In this document: positions 23,301 through 34,533 of the stretch, in pieces
Layout of the letters: each line of letters starts with the position of its first letter
Position numbering within the stretch: position 1 is the first letter of the stretch
Source of the DNA: Carya illinoinensis
Taxonomy: Eukaryota; Streptophyta; Magnoliopsida; Fagales; Juglandaceae
Assembly: GCF_018687715.1 (NCBI RefSeq)
Contig: NC_056762.1
Location: 17,685,364 to 17,749,363 of the forward strand
Direction of reading: 5' to 3'
DNA length: 64,000 bases
The notes under the pieces: generated by a model
Seen by the model: only the letters and a program-made list of their open reading frames with translations
What the model was told of the DNA's origin: nothing
The model's database searches: none
Program-made: the position numbers and the translations under genes

Positions 23301-23650
23301 AAGTTAAGAATAAGCAATCATGATTAACGTCATGAGATAAGAATAAGCAATCATGGTAACCTCATGAGATAAGAATACATCATCATGGTGACCCCATGAA
23401 ATAAGAATAAGAATCATTGTAACCCCATGAAATAAGAATACACCATCATGATAACCCCGTGAGATAAGAATAAGCAATCGTGGTAACCCATGAGATAAGA
23501 ATACACCATCATGGTAACCCCATGAGATAAGAATAAGCAATCGTGGTAACCCATGAGATAAGAATAAACAATTATGGTGACCCCATGAGATAAGAATAAG
23601 CAATCATGGTGACCCTATGAGATAAGAATAAAAAATCATGGTGACCCCAT
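23301..23650. repeat. Minisatellite, about 11 units of 31-33 bp
   Basis: The unit is approximately GAGATAAGAATA, then (A)GCAATC or CACCATC, then GTGGTAACCCCAT. Units with AGCAATC and CACCATC alternate in the middle, suggesting a dimer of about 63 bp. Copies differ at a few positions and lengths vary by one base. There are no spacers, so it is not a CRISPR array. Confidence 0.9.
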
Positions 23651-23659
23651 GAATAAGTT

Positions 23660-24200
23660 TCAGATCAAGTTCATATTATGTTATATTATGTTTACGTATA
23701 TGTTATGTTCATGTTCACGTTAAGTTTCAAGCTCATGTTCATATCATGTTGTGTTCACGTTTATGTTATGTTCAAGCTCACGTTCATGTTATGTTATGTT
23801 CATGTTCACGTTATGTTTTAAGTTCACGTTCATGTCATATTATATTCACGTTCATGTCATATTATATTCATGTGCATGTTATGTTCATGTTATGTTATGT
23901 TCATGTTTACATTATGTCTCAAGTTCATGTTTATATAATGTTATGCTTAGGTTTATGCTAAATTCAAGTTCATGTTTATGTCATGTATGTTCACTTTCAT
24001 GCTATGATTCAAGTCTATGTTATGTATGTTCACGTTCATGCTATGATTCAAGTCTATGTTATGTTTCAAGTTCACGTTCATATTATGTTGCTAGCCTATG
24101 TTATATATTATAAGTTCAAGTTCATGTCATGTCAAGTCAAGATCAGTTCATGTTTCAGTTCAGGTTATGTTAGTTATGCCATGCTATATGTCAAGTTATG
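23660..24200. repeat. Degenerate GTTCATGTT / TATGTTCACGTT repeat field
   Basis: Short degenerate words (GTTCATGTTATGTT, GTTCACGTTCATG, TTCAAGTCTATG) recur for over 500 bases directly after the minisatellite. Cys/Val/His-periodic ORFs here (for example 23751-24113) are products of the repeat. Confidence 0.8.
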
Positions 24201-24290
24201 TTATGCTTACTTACGACTTTAATTATGCATTCATGTTTTTACTGCCATGAATGCATTATTAACCTGTATGGGAGTTTCCTGTTAACTTAC

Positions 24291-24312
24291 TGAGATTTGT
24301 AATCAAATCTCA
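24291..24312. repeat. Perfect hairpin in LTR C
   Basis: TGAGATTTG - TAAT - CAAATCTCA, a 9-bp stem with a 4-base loop. It lies about 520 bp before the LTR end, close to where transcript start or end signals are often found. Function unknown. Confidence 0.7.
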
Positions 24313-24839
24313 CCGTGATAGTCCCAACTACCATTCCCGTTGAATGGTAGGCAATGTGTCAGGATCAGAGCAGGGAGTGGACATTGGTAGACTGAAAGAG
24401 GTTGACTAGACGCCACAGACATGACGTAGAGCTTACAGCTTCCATAATTAGTTTTTGGACAGTATTCTGGCCTCATTTGTCGAGTTACAAGAGTTACTCG
24501 ACGAACTTCCTCAATAGTTTATTTTGGTAATGTAAATATAGAGTCTAGTCGACCATACTTTTGAGATTACAGTCTTCTGAGACTCATACTGAAATCGTGG
24601 ATGTTTATTTTTATTAAGTATGCTTAGATTACGATTTAACTATTTGGGATATTATAAGTTTGGTGCATAATATTGCTAAAAAAAAAATTATTCACTGCGA
24701 ATATTGCATAATGTTAGATTCATGTTAGGAACATTGCATCTTATATGTCATGAACGAGGGTAGGTAACCTTGTGTTGCATGTCCCGACGTTTCGGATGTC
24801 TGTCCGATCCCAAACGGAATCTGGGGGCGTCACATTCAC

Positions 24840-25784
24840 ACTTTTGGATCCGCTCCTCACCGCCATTCCAAGGCCACTATGAGCCTCCCCATGACCACCC
24901 CTTCCAAGTCCACCAACCCACATGCACAAATAGCCACTGTGCACGGTGAACAGCCACTGTACGTGGCCAATTGCCACTATACATAGTGTTAGCACCCTCG
25001 CTCAGCCCAAATCTAGTAGCCAAAACCCTAGGGGAGGTAGCCCATTCTAAGGTAACGATCGTGACCGCTAGTGCCCAAGCAAGTGGCTTCCAACACCACT
25101 GGTTGTGCCAGGTAGCGAGTAACACATGGGTTAATCTCGACGATGATATAACCCTCTCTCCCTCATTATTTACGATAAATGTTAGTTGATCGGTTGTGGA
25201 CTGTGCTGTTACTATTGTGGAGTTCGCTGAGTAGTGAAGTGTTGGGCTTAATTGTGTAGTGTGCTGCGTAGTGTTGTGGACTGTGTTGTGAAGTATGGGT
25301 GTGAGGTGTGTGTCATAGTTATGATGCGGCGTAGTGTTGTGAAGGGAGTAAACCTTAGAGTGTACTCCATGTGATGGAGTGATGTACCATATGGCTTGTA
25401 TGCCATATGTGGTGATGTGGCATAGCATGTGTGAAGGGAGTACACGTGGAGTGTACTCCATTAGGTGAAGCGATGCTCTGTGTGGTGTCGTGATGCATAG
25501 GATGGTGTGTCATGAAGGTTTGGATAGCATAGTTGGGGAGCGTAGAGCGTGTAAGTAGTGTCAGAAACTATCGAACAGTGTCCCGAAATAGCTATGAGGT
25601 GGCCTATAGTCCGAGGTGACAGGTATCACCTTATAGTTGACTTATGGCGGAGAGTATGTGTGAAGTGATAGAATAGTGCAAGAGTAGTGCAACAAAAGCA
25701 TGACGGGGGAATGTCACTAAGTGACATGGTTAAACAAGCAGTCATACTTGTGATGGGTGAGGAGTTAGTGTAAGAATGACGTAG
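24840..25784 (+). repeat. Segment of solo LTR B with local duplication
   Basis: C-rich start, then G/T-rich sequence with GTAGTGTTGTG words. A block containing GTGAAGGGAGTA and GTGTACTCCAT occurs twice (about 25337-25385 and 25431-25476). The 194-codon minus-strand ORF here is low-complexity and shows no domain. Confidence 0.55.
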
Positions 25785-27822
25785 TGCGACGCCCTCAAAA
25801 CCCCACGCACGGACAAGGAAAAATTGAGACGTCCAGATGATGACAACCCGGGTCACCATCCTATCGACGAGTGTCAAGTGTGTGTAAAAGTAACAAATGT
25901 TTACGAAGAAACATGCAGCGGATAGCAAAGTCATATAACTAAGTACCATAATTTTTCTTGTTTAAATATAAAGATGTTTAAAATATACATAATAAAATAT
26001 TACGTAACACAAATATTATTCAAAGCAACAACAAGATATTAACTTCAACTCAAAACTCCGGCGAAGCCGCAGCCTCGGGCTCAGCCTCCTCCTCTTCCTC
26101 GAACTCTGCACCAAAATCTACGATACCAAAAATGGTGCCGCAGGTAAGTAAAATCCAAACACCACTAGATAAAAACATATAAAACTCAAATAATATGCAT
26201 GAAAGGATGCCAGTGCTCAAAACCCATGAAATCATATTTTTCCACACATGCCAAAAATCCCATTTGGCCCAAAAACATAACCTTTCCAAATATCCAGCCA
26301 AAAGTCACATTTGGCCCATATCTAACTCAAACCATTAACCAATTAATCCCTATGTACCATGACCTCCCCTAGGGGTCATCGGCACACCCTGGCTCCTGTG
26401 CCACACCGCAGGTAATGACCACGCATGTGACACCTAAACGAGTGATGCCCTGTTCTGCTCCCCGCGAGTTCGTAGCCAAGCATCCTCTAGCCCTCGCCAG
26501 CAAAGGGCCACGGAGTCGGTGCATAGAGCGATGCCCAGTTCCGCGCCCGGCGTGTTCGTAGCCAAGCATCCCCTAGCCCCTGCTCCCGTCATTGCCCAGC
26601 GACAACTCAGGGGACATAACTCAGTATATTACGCTCCCGACTGACCAGAGGAGCTCCACCGAGATAATAACCCATCCCGGCTTGGGCTCGTGAGACACAT
26701 GCTCCCAAAATCCATTTATGCCAATAAAACGGGATTTTCTCAATTTAATTAAAATGCACATGTATGCAATATGTAATGCACGTCTCATGGCACAAATAAC
26801 CAAGCAATCACAAACAGTCAAAATCAAGCACTTCGTCCTCAATCCATCCGACCCCCGAAATCCTCGGACTCAGTCCGGAATCAACCAACCAACAGATAAA
26901 TATTTATTGAATGAGAAAAATATATTTAAATCTAAAATTAGGGTTTGGAAAATACTTACAGCGCTATATATTAATTTTCGATGGATTGGCGTGCAGCAAA
27001 CGGTAAAGGAAAAGCAACGTAACAGTGAAATTTCACTGTGGTCGTGGGTTGTAAAATACCCACTTTTGAACGGGGACAAACCAAAGCTCAGGATTGATAG
27101 GGAATGGTCTAGGGATGTTTATGAAGCTAAGGGAAGTGGAGTTTGGCCGTGGGTGGCGGCGAAAATGGCAGTAGGAGGCCAAAATACCCAAATCGGAAAG
27201 CTAGCTCGTGGGGACTATTTCGGCGACAGATTGAGGCCGGAAATGGATGGGTTAGGACGGCAAGGAGTCAGTGATGAAGTGGTGAAGAGGTGGTGGCCGA
27301 AGTTGGAGCGACGGCGACAAATCAGGGCTAAAACTGTGCGGCTTGATGGTGATTTTTCGGATAAACGGCGGCACGATTGGGTATGAAAGTTGGTGGGGTA
27401 GTTCACCAGAGGGAGGGGCAGAGATTGGTGGTGGTGGTGTGCTGCACGGTGGCCGGTGACAGTAGGTCTGGGTTGTTGGACAGAACGGCATGAGCGAGAG
27501 GAGAGAGAAAAAGAAAAACGCATGGGGAAGAAGGAAAGAAAAAAAGAAAGAAAAAGAAGGAAAAGGAAAAAGAAAAAGGAAAAAGAGAAAAGAAAAAGAA
27601 AAGATGAGGGAAAAGAAATGAGGTCCAGTCCTCACTCCGGAAATCAAAACAGATCTGCCGAAAACGATATTAAAAACCGTAAAACGACTAAATAAATTAA
27701 ATACAACATCAAATAAATTAAAAACCAATTAAAATACAATAATTTAAAATAAATAAACCAATATATTAATTAAATTAAAAACAACCATTCAGTGAAAATG
27801 CACATAAAAGCGAGTCATCACA
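25785..27822 (-). mobile_element. Solo LTR D (chromovirus LTR, reverse orientation)
   Basis: Read on the minus strand it follows the LTR at 606-2379: TGTGATGACTCGCTTTTATGTGCATTTTCACTG at the start (compare TTTTCACTG in the other copy), the same purine/pyrimidine tract (27500-27615), the same GC-rich block and the same end with TATCGACGAGTGTC-type sequence. Flanks CGTAG (25780-25784) and CATAG (27823-27827) match at 4 of 5. It is about 260 bp longer than the other copy. The 222-codon + strand ORF inside is an antisense artefact. Confidence 0.88.
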
Positions 27823-27827
27823 CATAG

Positions 27828-28235
27828 CAGGATATAAGGTGACATGATAAGGTCACAATGCTAGAGAGTAGTCTCGAGCTATGTGACACAACGAAGATGT
27901 AGTTGTGAATGGAGCCCTGTCGTGTCAAGTTGGGATAAACTTGTAAGGGGCAGGAAAGTAGGAAGATCTTGCTCACCGGGTTTGAATAGAAGTTGGTATC
28001 AAAGTATGGGAGCTTGTTTATACAAGCAAGCGTTCAACGAACTATAAGTTGATCTTATGTGATAAAAAGGGTAAAGTACATATGTGCATCTGTTGAGACA
28101 CATGTACTGGATGGATTTATCGTATATAATGGGTAATTTGTCCTAAGTGTGGCTACACAATGTTTAAACTTCAGAGTTGGCTTAAAGTCATGTGGCATAT
28201 ATGGATGGGAATGAGGATTTAATATATGCTAGGAT
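27828..28235 (+). repeat. Segment of solo LTR B
   Basis: Non-coding sequence between D and element E. It ends with AGGAT (28231-28235), the target site of E. Nothing else was recognised. Confidence 0.6.
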
Positions 28236-28981
28236 TGATGGGAACCAAGGCAGGCCTACTCTTAAAGATCTTTTGCAAGTTCCAGATGGGCCAATTACAA
28301 GATCGAGAGCCAAGAAGATTAAGGAAGCAATGCAAGGATTAGTATAAAGAAGAAGCTAGCAAGAGCCCAATACTCAAGATGGACTTGAAAGAAGAAGAAC
28401 CAGCTTTGATCCACTTGATCCAAGCTGTGGAAGACTTGACTTAGAAATATGGCCTTTAGATATTAAGGTCTTCACTTTGTTTAAAGGATTTTTATTATTA
28501 GTTTTGAATAAGTGGGCTTGAGGATGCTTAACCCACATATGTCTTACTTATTTGAACTAGGGTTTAGAAGTACTGTAGCATGACACTGTTCACTAAGGGC
28601 ATTTTTGAGAGAAAGGGTCTCAAATTTTAACCTAGGGTTTTATCATGTTTTGGAGAGGGTATTTAAAGGACGTAGCTAGCCATTTCAAGGCAGATATTAT
28701 TTTATTTCGAATTTTAATTTTGAGTGAGTTTTCTCCTCTTGTTCTTAATTGAACTCTTGAACTTATCAAAGGTAAATCACAACCTTTGTGGTGTTCTTCC
28801 TTGTAATTTGGGTTCTTGAGACGGGATTTCAACGGGTCTAGATTTTGATATAATCTAGGTTCTTGAAACGAGTTCTCAACGGGTCTAAATTCTCCATCCA
28901 TAGACTTGAGTTTGGCATTCTTGGGTAAGTTTTCAAATTGATTGTGGGTTTAAGGGATTCTCTTCCCGCGGGTTCATATCA
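28236..28981 (+). repeat. 5' LTR of element E (746 bp)
   Basis: TG...CA ends. It is nearly collinear with the 3' LTR pieces 34434-34941 and 39452-39670, with single-base differences. It lacks 27 bp present in the 3' LTR, lost between two CTGTTCAC copies. A TATTTAAAG box-like word lies at about 28660. Confidence 0.93.
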
Positions 28982-28982
28982 T

Positions 28983-28998
28983 TTCGTATTCAGAGCCA
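28983..28998 (+). other. Primer-binding site of element E (degenerate tRNA-iMet type)
   Basis: TTCGTATTCAGAGCCA starts two bases after the LTR and resembles TGGTATCAGAGC, the complement of the initiator methionine tRNA 3' end. Element G has TTTGATATTCAGAGC at the same place. Confidence 0.65.
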
Positions 28999-29253
28999 GG
29001 TTTCCATTCAGGTCTAATTCTATCTTATGTTTATTGCATCTTTAATTCTAGAGCTTCATTGTTCTAAGGTTCCAAAAAAAGAAAAAAAGTGCAGAAATTC
29101 GTTTTTCCTAGGGCTACGAAAATTTGCACCATTTAGGATTGAAATTTCTATGGTTTCATTAATTCCCATCTATTTCCTTGTCAATTTTTATGTGTTTGAA
29201 TTCAATTGTTTGATTATCCCAATTGAATATTTCTGTTTGTGGATGAATTGTTG

Positions 29254-29346
29254 AGAAAAGAAAAGAAAAGGAAAGAAAAGAAAAGAAAAGAAAGGAAAGG
29301 AAAAGAAAAGAAAAGAAAAGAAAAGAAAAGAAAGGAAAAGAAAAAA
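29254..29346 (+). repeat. (AAAAG)n purine tract in the leader of E
   Basis: Nearly uninterrupted GAAAA/GGAAA repeats of about 90 bases lie between the primer-binding site and gag. A comparable tract occupies the same position in element G (about 48163-48300), so it is a feature of the family leader. Confidence 0.85.
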
Positions 29347-29776
29347 AAATCGTCCAGAAAAAAAAAAAAGGTTTAGAAGAATCCAAAAAAATTTTTTGAG
29401 CCTTTCATCATAGGGATTGTGCATCCTTCATTATAGTTGGTATCTTGTGTTACAGTCACTCTTCCATTCGTATAATTTCCGTGATTCTCGTGTTGTTTCT
29501 TTCCTTCCATGTTTCTCTTGTTCTTGTTTCTTGGATCTAATTGCTAGTTGGGATTAAACAAGGTTACTTTGTCTTGATTGAGTTCAATTAGTTCTGAAAG
29601 AACTTGAGTGGGAAACTCGAGGTAAAAGGCAAGAGAGTGTGAGATTATTATCGAAAAAACAAAGCCAATTCAGAGTGAAACACGAGTGGAGTGCCATCAT
29701 TTGAGTGTAAACACGTAAGGGAGCGTGTGAGGTCCTTTCTTTTTCTGCTAACATTTTCTTTTTGCTGCACATTATA

Positions 29777-30760
29777 ATGTCTCACCGCAGTGGCTCATCA
29801 CCCAAGGGGATAGCAGATAACTCATTTGTGTTGCAAGCCATGCAACAACAGTTTGAGCGGATGAACATGCTATTGGGACAAATGGAGGATAGGATGAATG
29901 AATAACAAACAGAGATTAAAAATTTGCAAGGTGGGAGAAATCGGAGGCGACGTGAGCCTAGGGTTGAAAATGCATATGAGAATGAAGGAGATGATGAGGA
30001 TGAGGAAGATCTAACATCTGAAATTGGGTTGGGTAGACATAGAGGAGTTAGGCGTGAAAGAGGATTTGAGGGGAACCTAGGGGGTCGGGATGGTGTCGAT
30101 AGAGACTTGGGGAGCATCAAAATGACAATACCATCTTTGCAAGGTAGAACTGACCCAGAAGTTTATCTAGAGTGGGAGAAAAAAATAGATTTGGTATTTG
30201 ATTGTCATAATTACTCTGAGGAGAAGAAAGGAAAGTTGGCAGTAATTGAATTCACTGATTATGCTATTATTTGGTGGGATCAATTAGTGACCACTAGAAG
30301 GAGGAATCATGAGAGGCCTATAGAGACATGAGGAGAGTTGAAAGCTCTCATGAGGTGGAGATTTGTACTTAGTCACTACTATAGGGACCTTTATCAAAAG
30401 CTCCAAAATCTTACACAGGGTTCTAGGAGTGTGGAGGATTACCATAAGGAGATGGAGGTGGTTATGATTCGGGCTAATGTAGAGGAGGATCGGGAGGCCA
30501 CCATGGCTAGATTTTTGAGTGGTTTGAATAGAGATATAGTCAATGTGGTTGAATTGCAACATTATGTGGAGATAGAGGACATGGTGCACATGGCTATGAA
30601 GGTGGAGAGTCAATTAAAGAGAAAAGGGACAGGAAGGTACATTTCGGTTTCTAGCACTACTTGGAAATCAAAGTGGGATAGGAATGATCCTGCTGAAGCA
30701 AAAAGAAAGATGGAACCACCTAAGGGCAAGATGAGGGACCTAGTAGCAAAGCCAAGGTAG
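29777..30760 (+). pseudogene. gag of element E
   Basis: The ATG at 29777 opens MSHRSGSSPKG, LQAMQQQFERMNMLLGQM. A basic/acidic stretch follows (GGRNRRRREPR, ENEGDDEDEEDL), then a plant retrotransposon gag domain ([77 protein letters not shown]). All of this is one frame, broken by stops at 29903 (TAA), 30329 (TGA) and 30758 (TAG). The protein would form the particle and bind RNA. The zinc knuckle follows in another frame. Confidence 0.9.
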
Positions 30761-30771
30761 AATCTCAACCT

Positions 30772-30950
30772 TGAAGGAATAGAGATATTAAATGTTTTAA
30801 GTGTTTGGGTTCAGGGCACATTGCTTCTCATTGTCCAAATAGGCGAGTGATGATTATGCGTGACAATAGGGAGGTGATGACTGAGAGTGAGGATGATCGT
30901 GATGGAGTGCCCGAGTTGGTTGATGCTAGTGATGACAAAGGAGTGTGATA
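30772..30950 (+). pseudogene. Nucleocapsid zinc knuckle of E
   Basis: CFKCLGSGHIASHC fits the CX2CX4HX4C RNA-binding knuckle. An acidic stretch follows (TESEDDRDGVPELVDASDD). The frame differs from the upstream gag frame, so an indel lies near 30760-30790. Confidence 0.9.
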
Positions 30951-31323
30951 TACACTGTGAGTGAGTCTCTTGTTGCTAGGCGTGCTCTCAACACACACAT
31001 TAAGGTGGATGATGCCGAGCAACAGAGAGAGAACATTTTCCATACTAGATGCCACGTCAACAGCAAAGTATGTAGTATGATCATTGATGGAGGGAGTTGT
31101 ATTAATGTGGCTTGCACTACTTTGGTTGAGAAATTGAATTTACCAACAACACTCTAGACCATACAAATTGCAGTGGTTGAATGATTGTGGGGAAGTTAGG
31201 GTGGATAGACAAGTGTTAGTTCCTTTTTCAATTGGGAGGTATCAGGATGAGATGCTTTGTGATGTTGTGCCTATGCATGCTGGCCATATTTTGTTAGGGA
31301 GGTCGTGGTAGTATGATAGGAGG
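30945..31323 (+). pseudogene. Aspartic protease region of E
   Basis: ESLVARRALNTH, QQRENIFHTRCHVNSKVCSM and IIDGGSCINVA carry the retropepsin-type Asp motif (D-G-G-S here). A frameshift near 31150-31160 separates it from RPYKLQWLNDCGEV and LCDVVPMHAGHILLGR. A TAG at 31309 follows Trp; the homologous codon in element G is CAG (about 49313). Confidence 0.85.
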
Positions 31324-34300
31324 GTGACACATGATGGGTTCAAAAACATGTACAACTTTGTAAAGGAGGGCAAAACAGTCAAGCTTGCTCCTTTAACTCC
31401 AAGCCAGGTCTATGAAAACCAACTGAAATTGAAAAGTGAGGTTGCTCTGAAAAGAAAGAGTGAAAATGAGAGTGATCAAAAAAGAAAGAGTGAAAATGAG
31501 AGTGATAAAAAAAGAATGAGTGAAAAAGAGATTGAGCAGAAAAGAGAGAGTGATAGTGAAAATGAGCACAATAAAAAGAGTGAAAAAGAAAGTACAGATG
31601 TGGCTGAGAGTAGAGAAAAAAAAGATGAGCCACGAGAGAAAAAGAAAAGAGAGTCTGGAGAGAGGAAAGGAAAGACAAAACTGAGTTTCCATACCAGAGA
31701 GACTGAGGTTAAGAGGGCTTTCTTCGCAGATCGCCCTATGATTTTTCTTGTCTATAAAGAGTCTTATCTTACTCTTGATGACACTCACCAGTCTCTTCCT
31801 AGTTTGGCTATTTCCTTGTTGCAGGAGTTTGATGATGTATTCCCAAAGGAGATGCCTAATGAGTTGCCACCCATTAGAGGCATTGAGCATTAGATTGATT
31901 TTGTACCTGGAGATGCTATTCCAAACCGACCAGCTTATAGGAGTAATTCAGAGGAGACAAAGGAGCTTCAGAGGCAAGTTGAGGACTTGATGAGCAAGGG
32001 GTACGTGAGGGAGAGCATGAGCCCATGTGCAGTACCAGTGCTATTAGTGCCAAAGAAGGATGGGACGTGGAGAATGTGTGTTGATTGCAAGGCGGTCAAC
32101 AATATCACAGTAAAGTATCGGCATCCCATTCCTAGATTAGATGATATGCTTGATGAATTGCATGGCTTGTGTATTTTTAGTAAAATTGATCTTAAAAGTG
32201 GATACCATCAAATTAGAATGAAAGAGGGTGACGAATGGAAAACTGCTTTTAAAAGCAAGTATGGCCTTTATGAATGGTTGGTTATGCCATTTAGACTTAC
32301 AAATGCGCCCAGTACTTTCATGAGATTGATGAACCATGTCCTACGTGCATTCATTGGCAAGTTTGTGATTGTGTATTTTGATGATATTCTAGTGTACAAC
32401 AAGGACTTAAATGAGCATATTGAGTACTTGAGATGTGTGTTTGATGTGTTGAGATGTGAAAAGTTGTATGCTAATTTCAAGAAATGTACCTTTTGCATGG
32501 AAAGAGTTGTTTTTCTTGGATATGTTCTTAGTACAAAGGGTTTTGAGGTGGATGAAGAGAAAGTCAAGGCCATCAAGGAGTGGCCAACGCCAAAGAGCAT
32601 CACTGAGGTAAGAAGCTTTCATGGCTTAGCTAGCTTTTATCGGCGTTTTGTTAAAGACTTTAGCACCATTGCTGCACCACTCACTGAAGTCATTAAAAAG
32701 AATGTTGGGTTTCATCGGAGGGCTACTCAAGAGAATGCTTTTGCCACCATTAAAGAAAGGTTGTGCTCTGCACCTGTGCTAGCATTACCTGATTTTAACA
32801 AAGCTTTTGAGATTAAATGTGATGCCTCAGGTATAGGGATTGGAGCTGTTTTGATGCAGGATAGGCGGCCCATTGCCTTCTTCAGTGAAAAGTTAAGTGG
32901 GGCCTCACTCAAGTACCCTACTTATGACAAAGAGCTTTATGCTCTTGTTCGTACATTGGAGACTTGGTAGCACTACCTATGGCCTAGGGAATTTGTGATC
33001 CACACTGATCATGAATCATTGAAGCATCTCAAGGGCCAAGGTAAGTTGAATAAAAGACATGCTCGTTGGATGGAATACATTGAGACATTTCCATATGTCA
33101 TCTGTTACAAGCAAGGTAAGGAGAACATTGTTGCTGATGCTTTATCTCGAAGGTATGTATTTCTTACTTCTATGAGTGCTAAGATGCTTGAGTTTGAATA
33201 TGTGAAAGACCTATATGCCGATGACGCTGACTTTTCTAATGTGTACATTGCCTGTGATAAGGCGGCATTTGGTAAGTTTTACAAGCATGAGAGTTACTTG
33301 TTTAGAGAAAACAAACTTTGTGTGCCAAGTTGTTCTATGCGTGAATTACTAGTGCGTGAGGCACATGGTGGGGGATTAATGGGACACTTTGGTGTCAAGA
33401 AGACTTTGGACATTTTGCATGAACATTTCTTTTGGCCTAAGATGAGAAGAGATGTCACTCGCATTTGTGGCAGATGCATTACATGTGGGAATGCCAAATC
33501 TAAAGTGTTGCCACATGGGTTGTATATACCCTTACCCGTTCCTAGTGAACCACAGGTCGACATATTTACGGACTTTGTTTTGAGGCTACCTAGGACAAAA
33601 AGGGGTAGAGATTCTATTTTTGTGGTTGTGGATAGATTTAGTAAGATGACACATTTTCTTCCATGCCATAAAACAGATGATGCCACAAACATAGCTGACT
33701 TGTTTTTCAGGGAGATAATGCGACTCCATGGTGTTCCCAGGAGTATTGTTTTTGATAGGGATGTTAAATTCCTTAGCTACTTTTGGAAGGTGTTGTGGGG
33801 GAAATTGGGTACCAAGCTCTTATTTTCTACTACTTGTCATCCGCAGACTGATGGTCAGACTGAAGTAGTTAACAGGACCTTAACTCAGCTTTTACGCACT
33901 GTTGTTCATAAGAATTTAAAAACTTGGGAGGATTGTTTGACATTCATAGAGTTTGCATATAATAGGACCATGCATACTACTAATTCATATTCTCCTTTTG
34001 AAATTGTTTATGGATTCAATCCGCTTACCCCTTTAGATTTGATGCCTTTACCGGTTGATGGCAGGAATAGCTTGGATGGACAAAAGAAGGCGAAGTTGGT
34101 GAAGTCACTCCATGAGAGGGTATGGCTTCAAATTGCGCAAAAGAATGAAAGGGTTGCTTCCCAAGTCAATAAAGGGCGAAGGCGTGTCATCTTTGAACCT
34201 GGAGATTGGGTTTGGGTTCACATGTGCAAAGAAAGATTCCCAGCTCATCGAAGGACTAAGTTGCATCCTCGAGGAGATGGACCTTTCCAAATCCTTGAGA

Positions 34301-34533
34301 AAATTAATGACAATGCCTATAAAGTGGATCTCCCAGGTGATTATAATGTGTCTGCTACCTTCAATGTTTCTGATCTTTCTCCTTTTGATATAGGTGAAGA
34401 TTCGAGATCGAATCCTTTTGAGAAGAGGGGGAATGATGGGAACCAAGGCAGGCCTACTCTTAAAGATCCTTTGCAAGTTCCAGATGGGTCAATTACAAGA
34501 TCGAGAGCCAAGAAGATCAAGGAAGCAATGTAA
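31324..34533 (+). pseudogene. pol of element E: reverse transcriptase, RNase H and integrase
   Basis: One frame throughout, broken only by TAG at 31891 and 32968. A Lys/Ser/Glu-rich linker (31430-31680, KRKSENESDQ-type repeats) precedes RT. RT has [31 protein letters not shown] and the active site VYFDDIL (YFDD at 32374-32385). RNase H has [13 protein letters not shown]. Integrase has an HHCC-type zinc module ([26 protein letters not shown]), catalytic DDE positions in [14 protein letters not shown] and [12 protein letters not shown], and a C-terminal module ([13 protein letters not shown]). The last 100 bases (NDGNQGRP to IKEAM) lie inside the 3' LTR. A TRSRAKK tail replaces a recognisable chromodomain, which could mean a CRM-related lineage. 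Confidence 0.93.
34421..34433 (+). other. Polypurine tract of element E
   Basis: AGAAGAGGGGGAA ends exactly where the 3' LTR begins (TGATGGGAACC at 34434). It lies inside the pol frame. Equivalent tracts precede the LTRs at 46840, 50786 and 63247. Confidence 0.85.

Larger units (their letters stand above)
19859..24834 (+). mobile_element. Solo LTR C (4976 bp)
   Basis: It opens TGTAACAGTCTGC and closes GGGGGCGTCACA. Flanking 5-mers CTCAC (19854-19858) and TTCAC (24835-24839) match at 4 of 5. The B sequence resumes on the right with similar C-rich composition. It contains no gag or pol. Notable contents are an 11-copy minisatellite, a GTTCATGTT-type repeat field and a perfect 9-bp hairpin. Nearly 5 kb is long for an LTR. 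Confidence 0.75.

Noticed and set aside
23301..23650. Possible CRISPR-like array
   Set aside because: Units are contiguous with no unique spacers, and the context is a plant LTR; it is a minisatellite.
23746..24113. ORFs with regular Cys/Val/His periodicity
   Set aside because: Translation of GTTCATGTT-type repeats, not a protein family.
24877..25461. 194-codon minus ORF rich in His and Thr
   Set aside because: Repetitive low-complexity composition, no recognisable domain, located inside solo LTR B.
26718..27386. 222-codon + strand ORF
   Set aside because: It lies wholly inside solo LTR D in antisense; the homologous LTR at 606-2379 does not keep it open, and there is no domain.
27252..27728. 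158-codon minus ORF rich in Phe/Ser
   Set aside because: Low-complexity product of the LTR pyrimidine tract.
31379..31890. Long minus ORFs rich in Phe/Leu/Ser opposite the pol linker
   Set aside because: Antisense of the GAAAG-rich linker of element E; similar artefacts occur opposite the G and H linkers.
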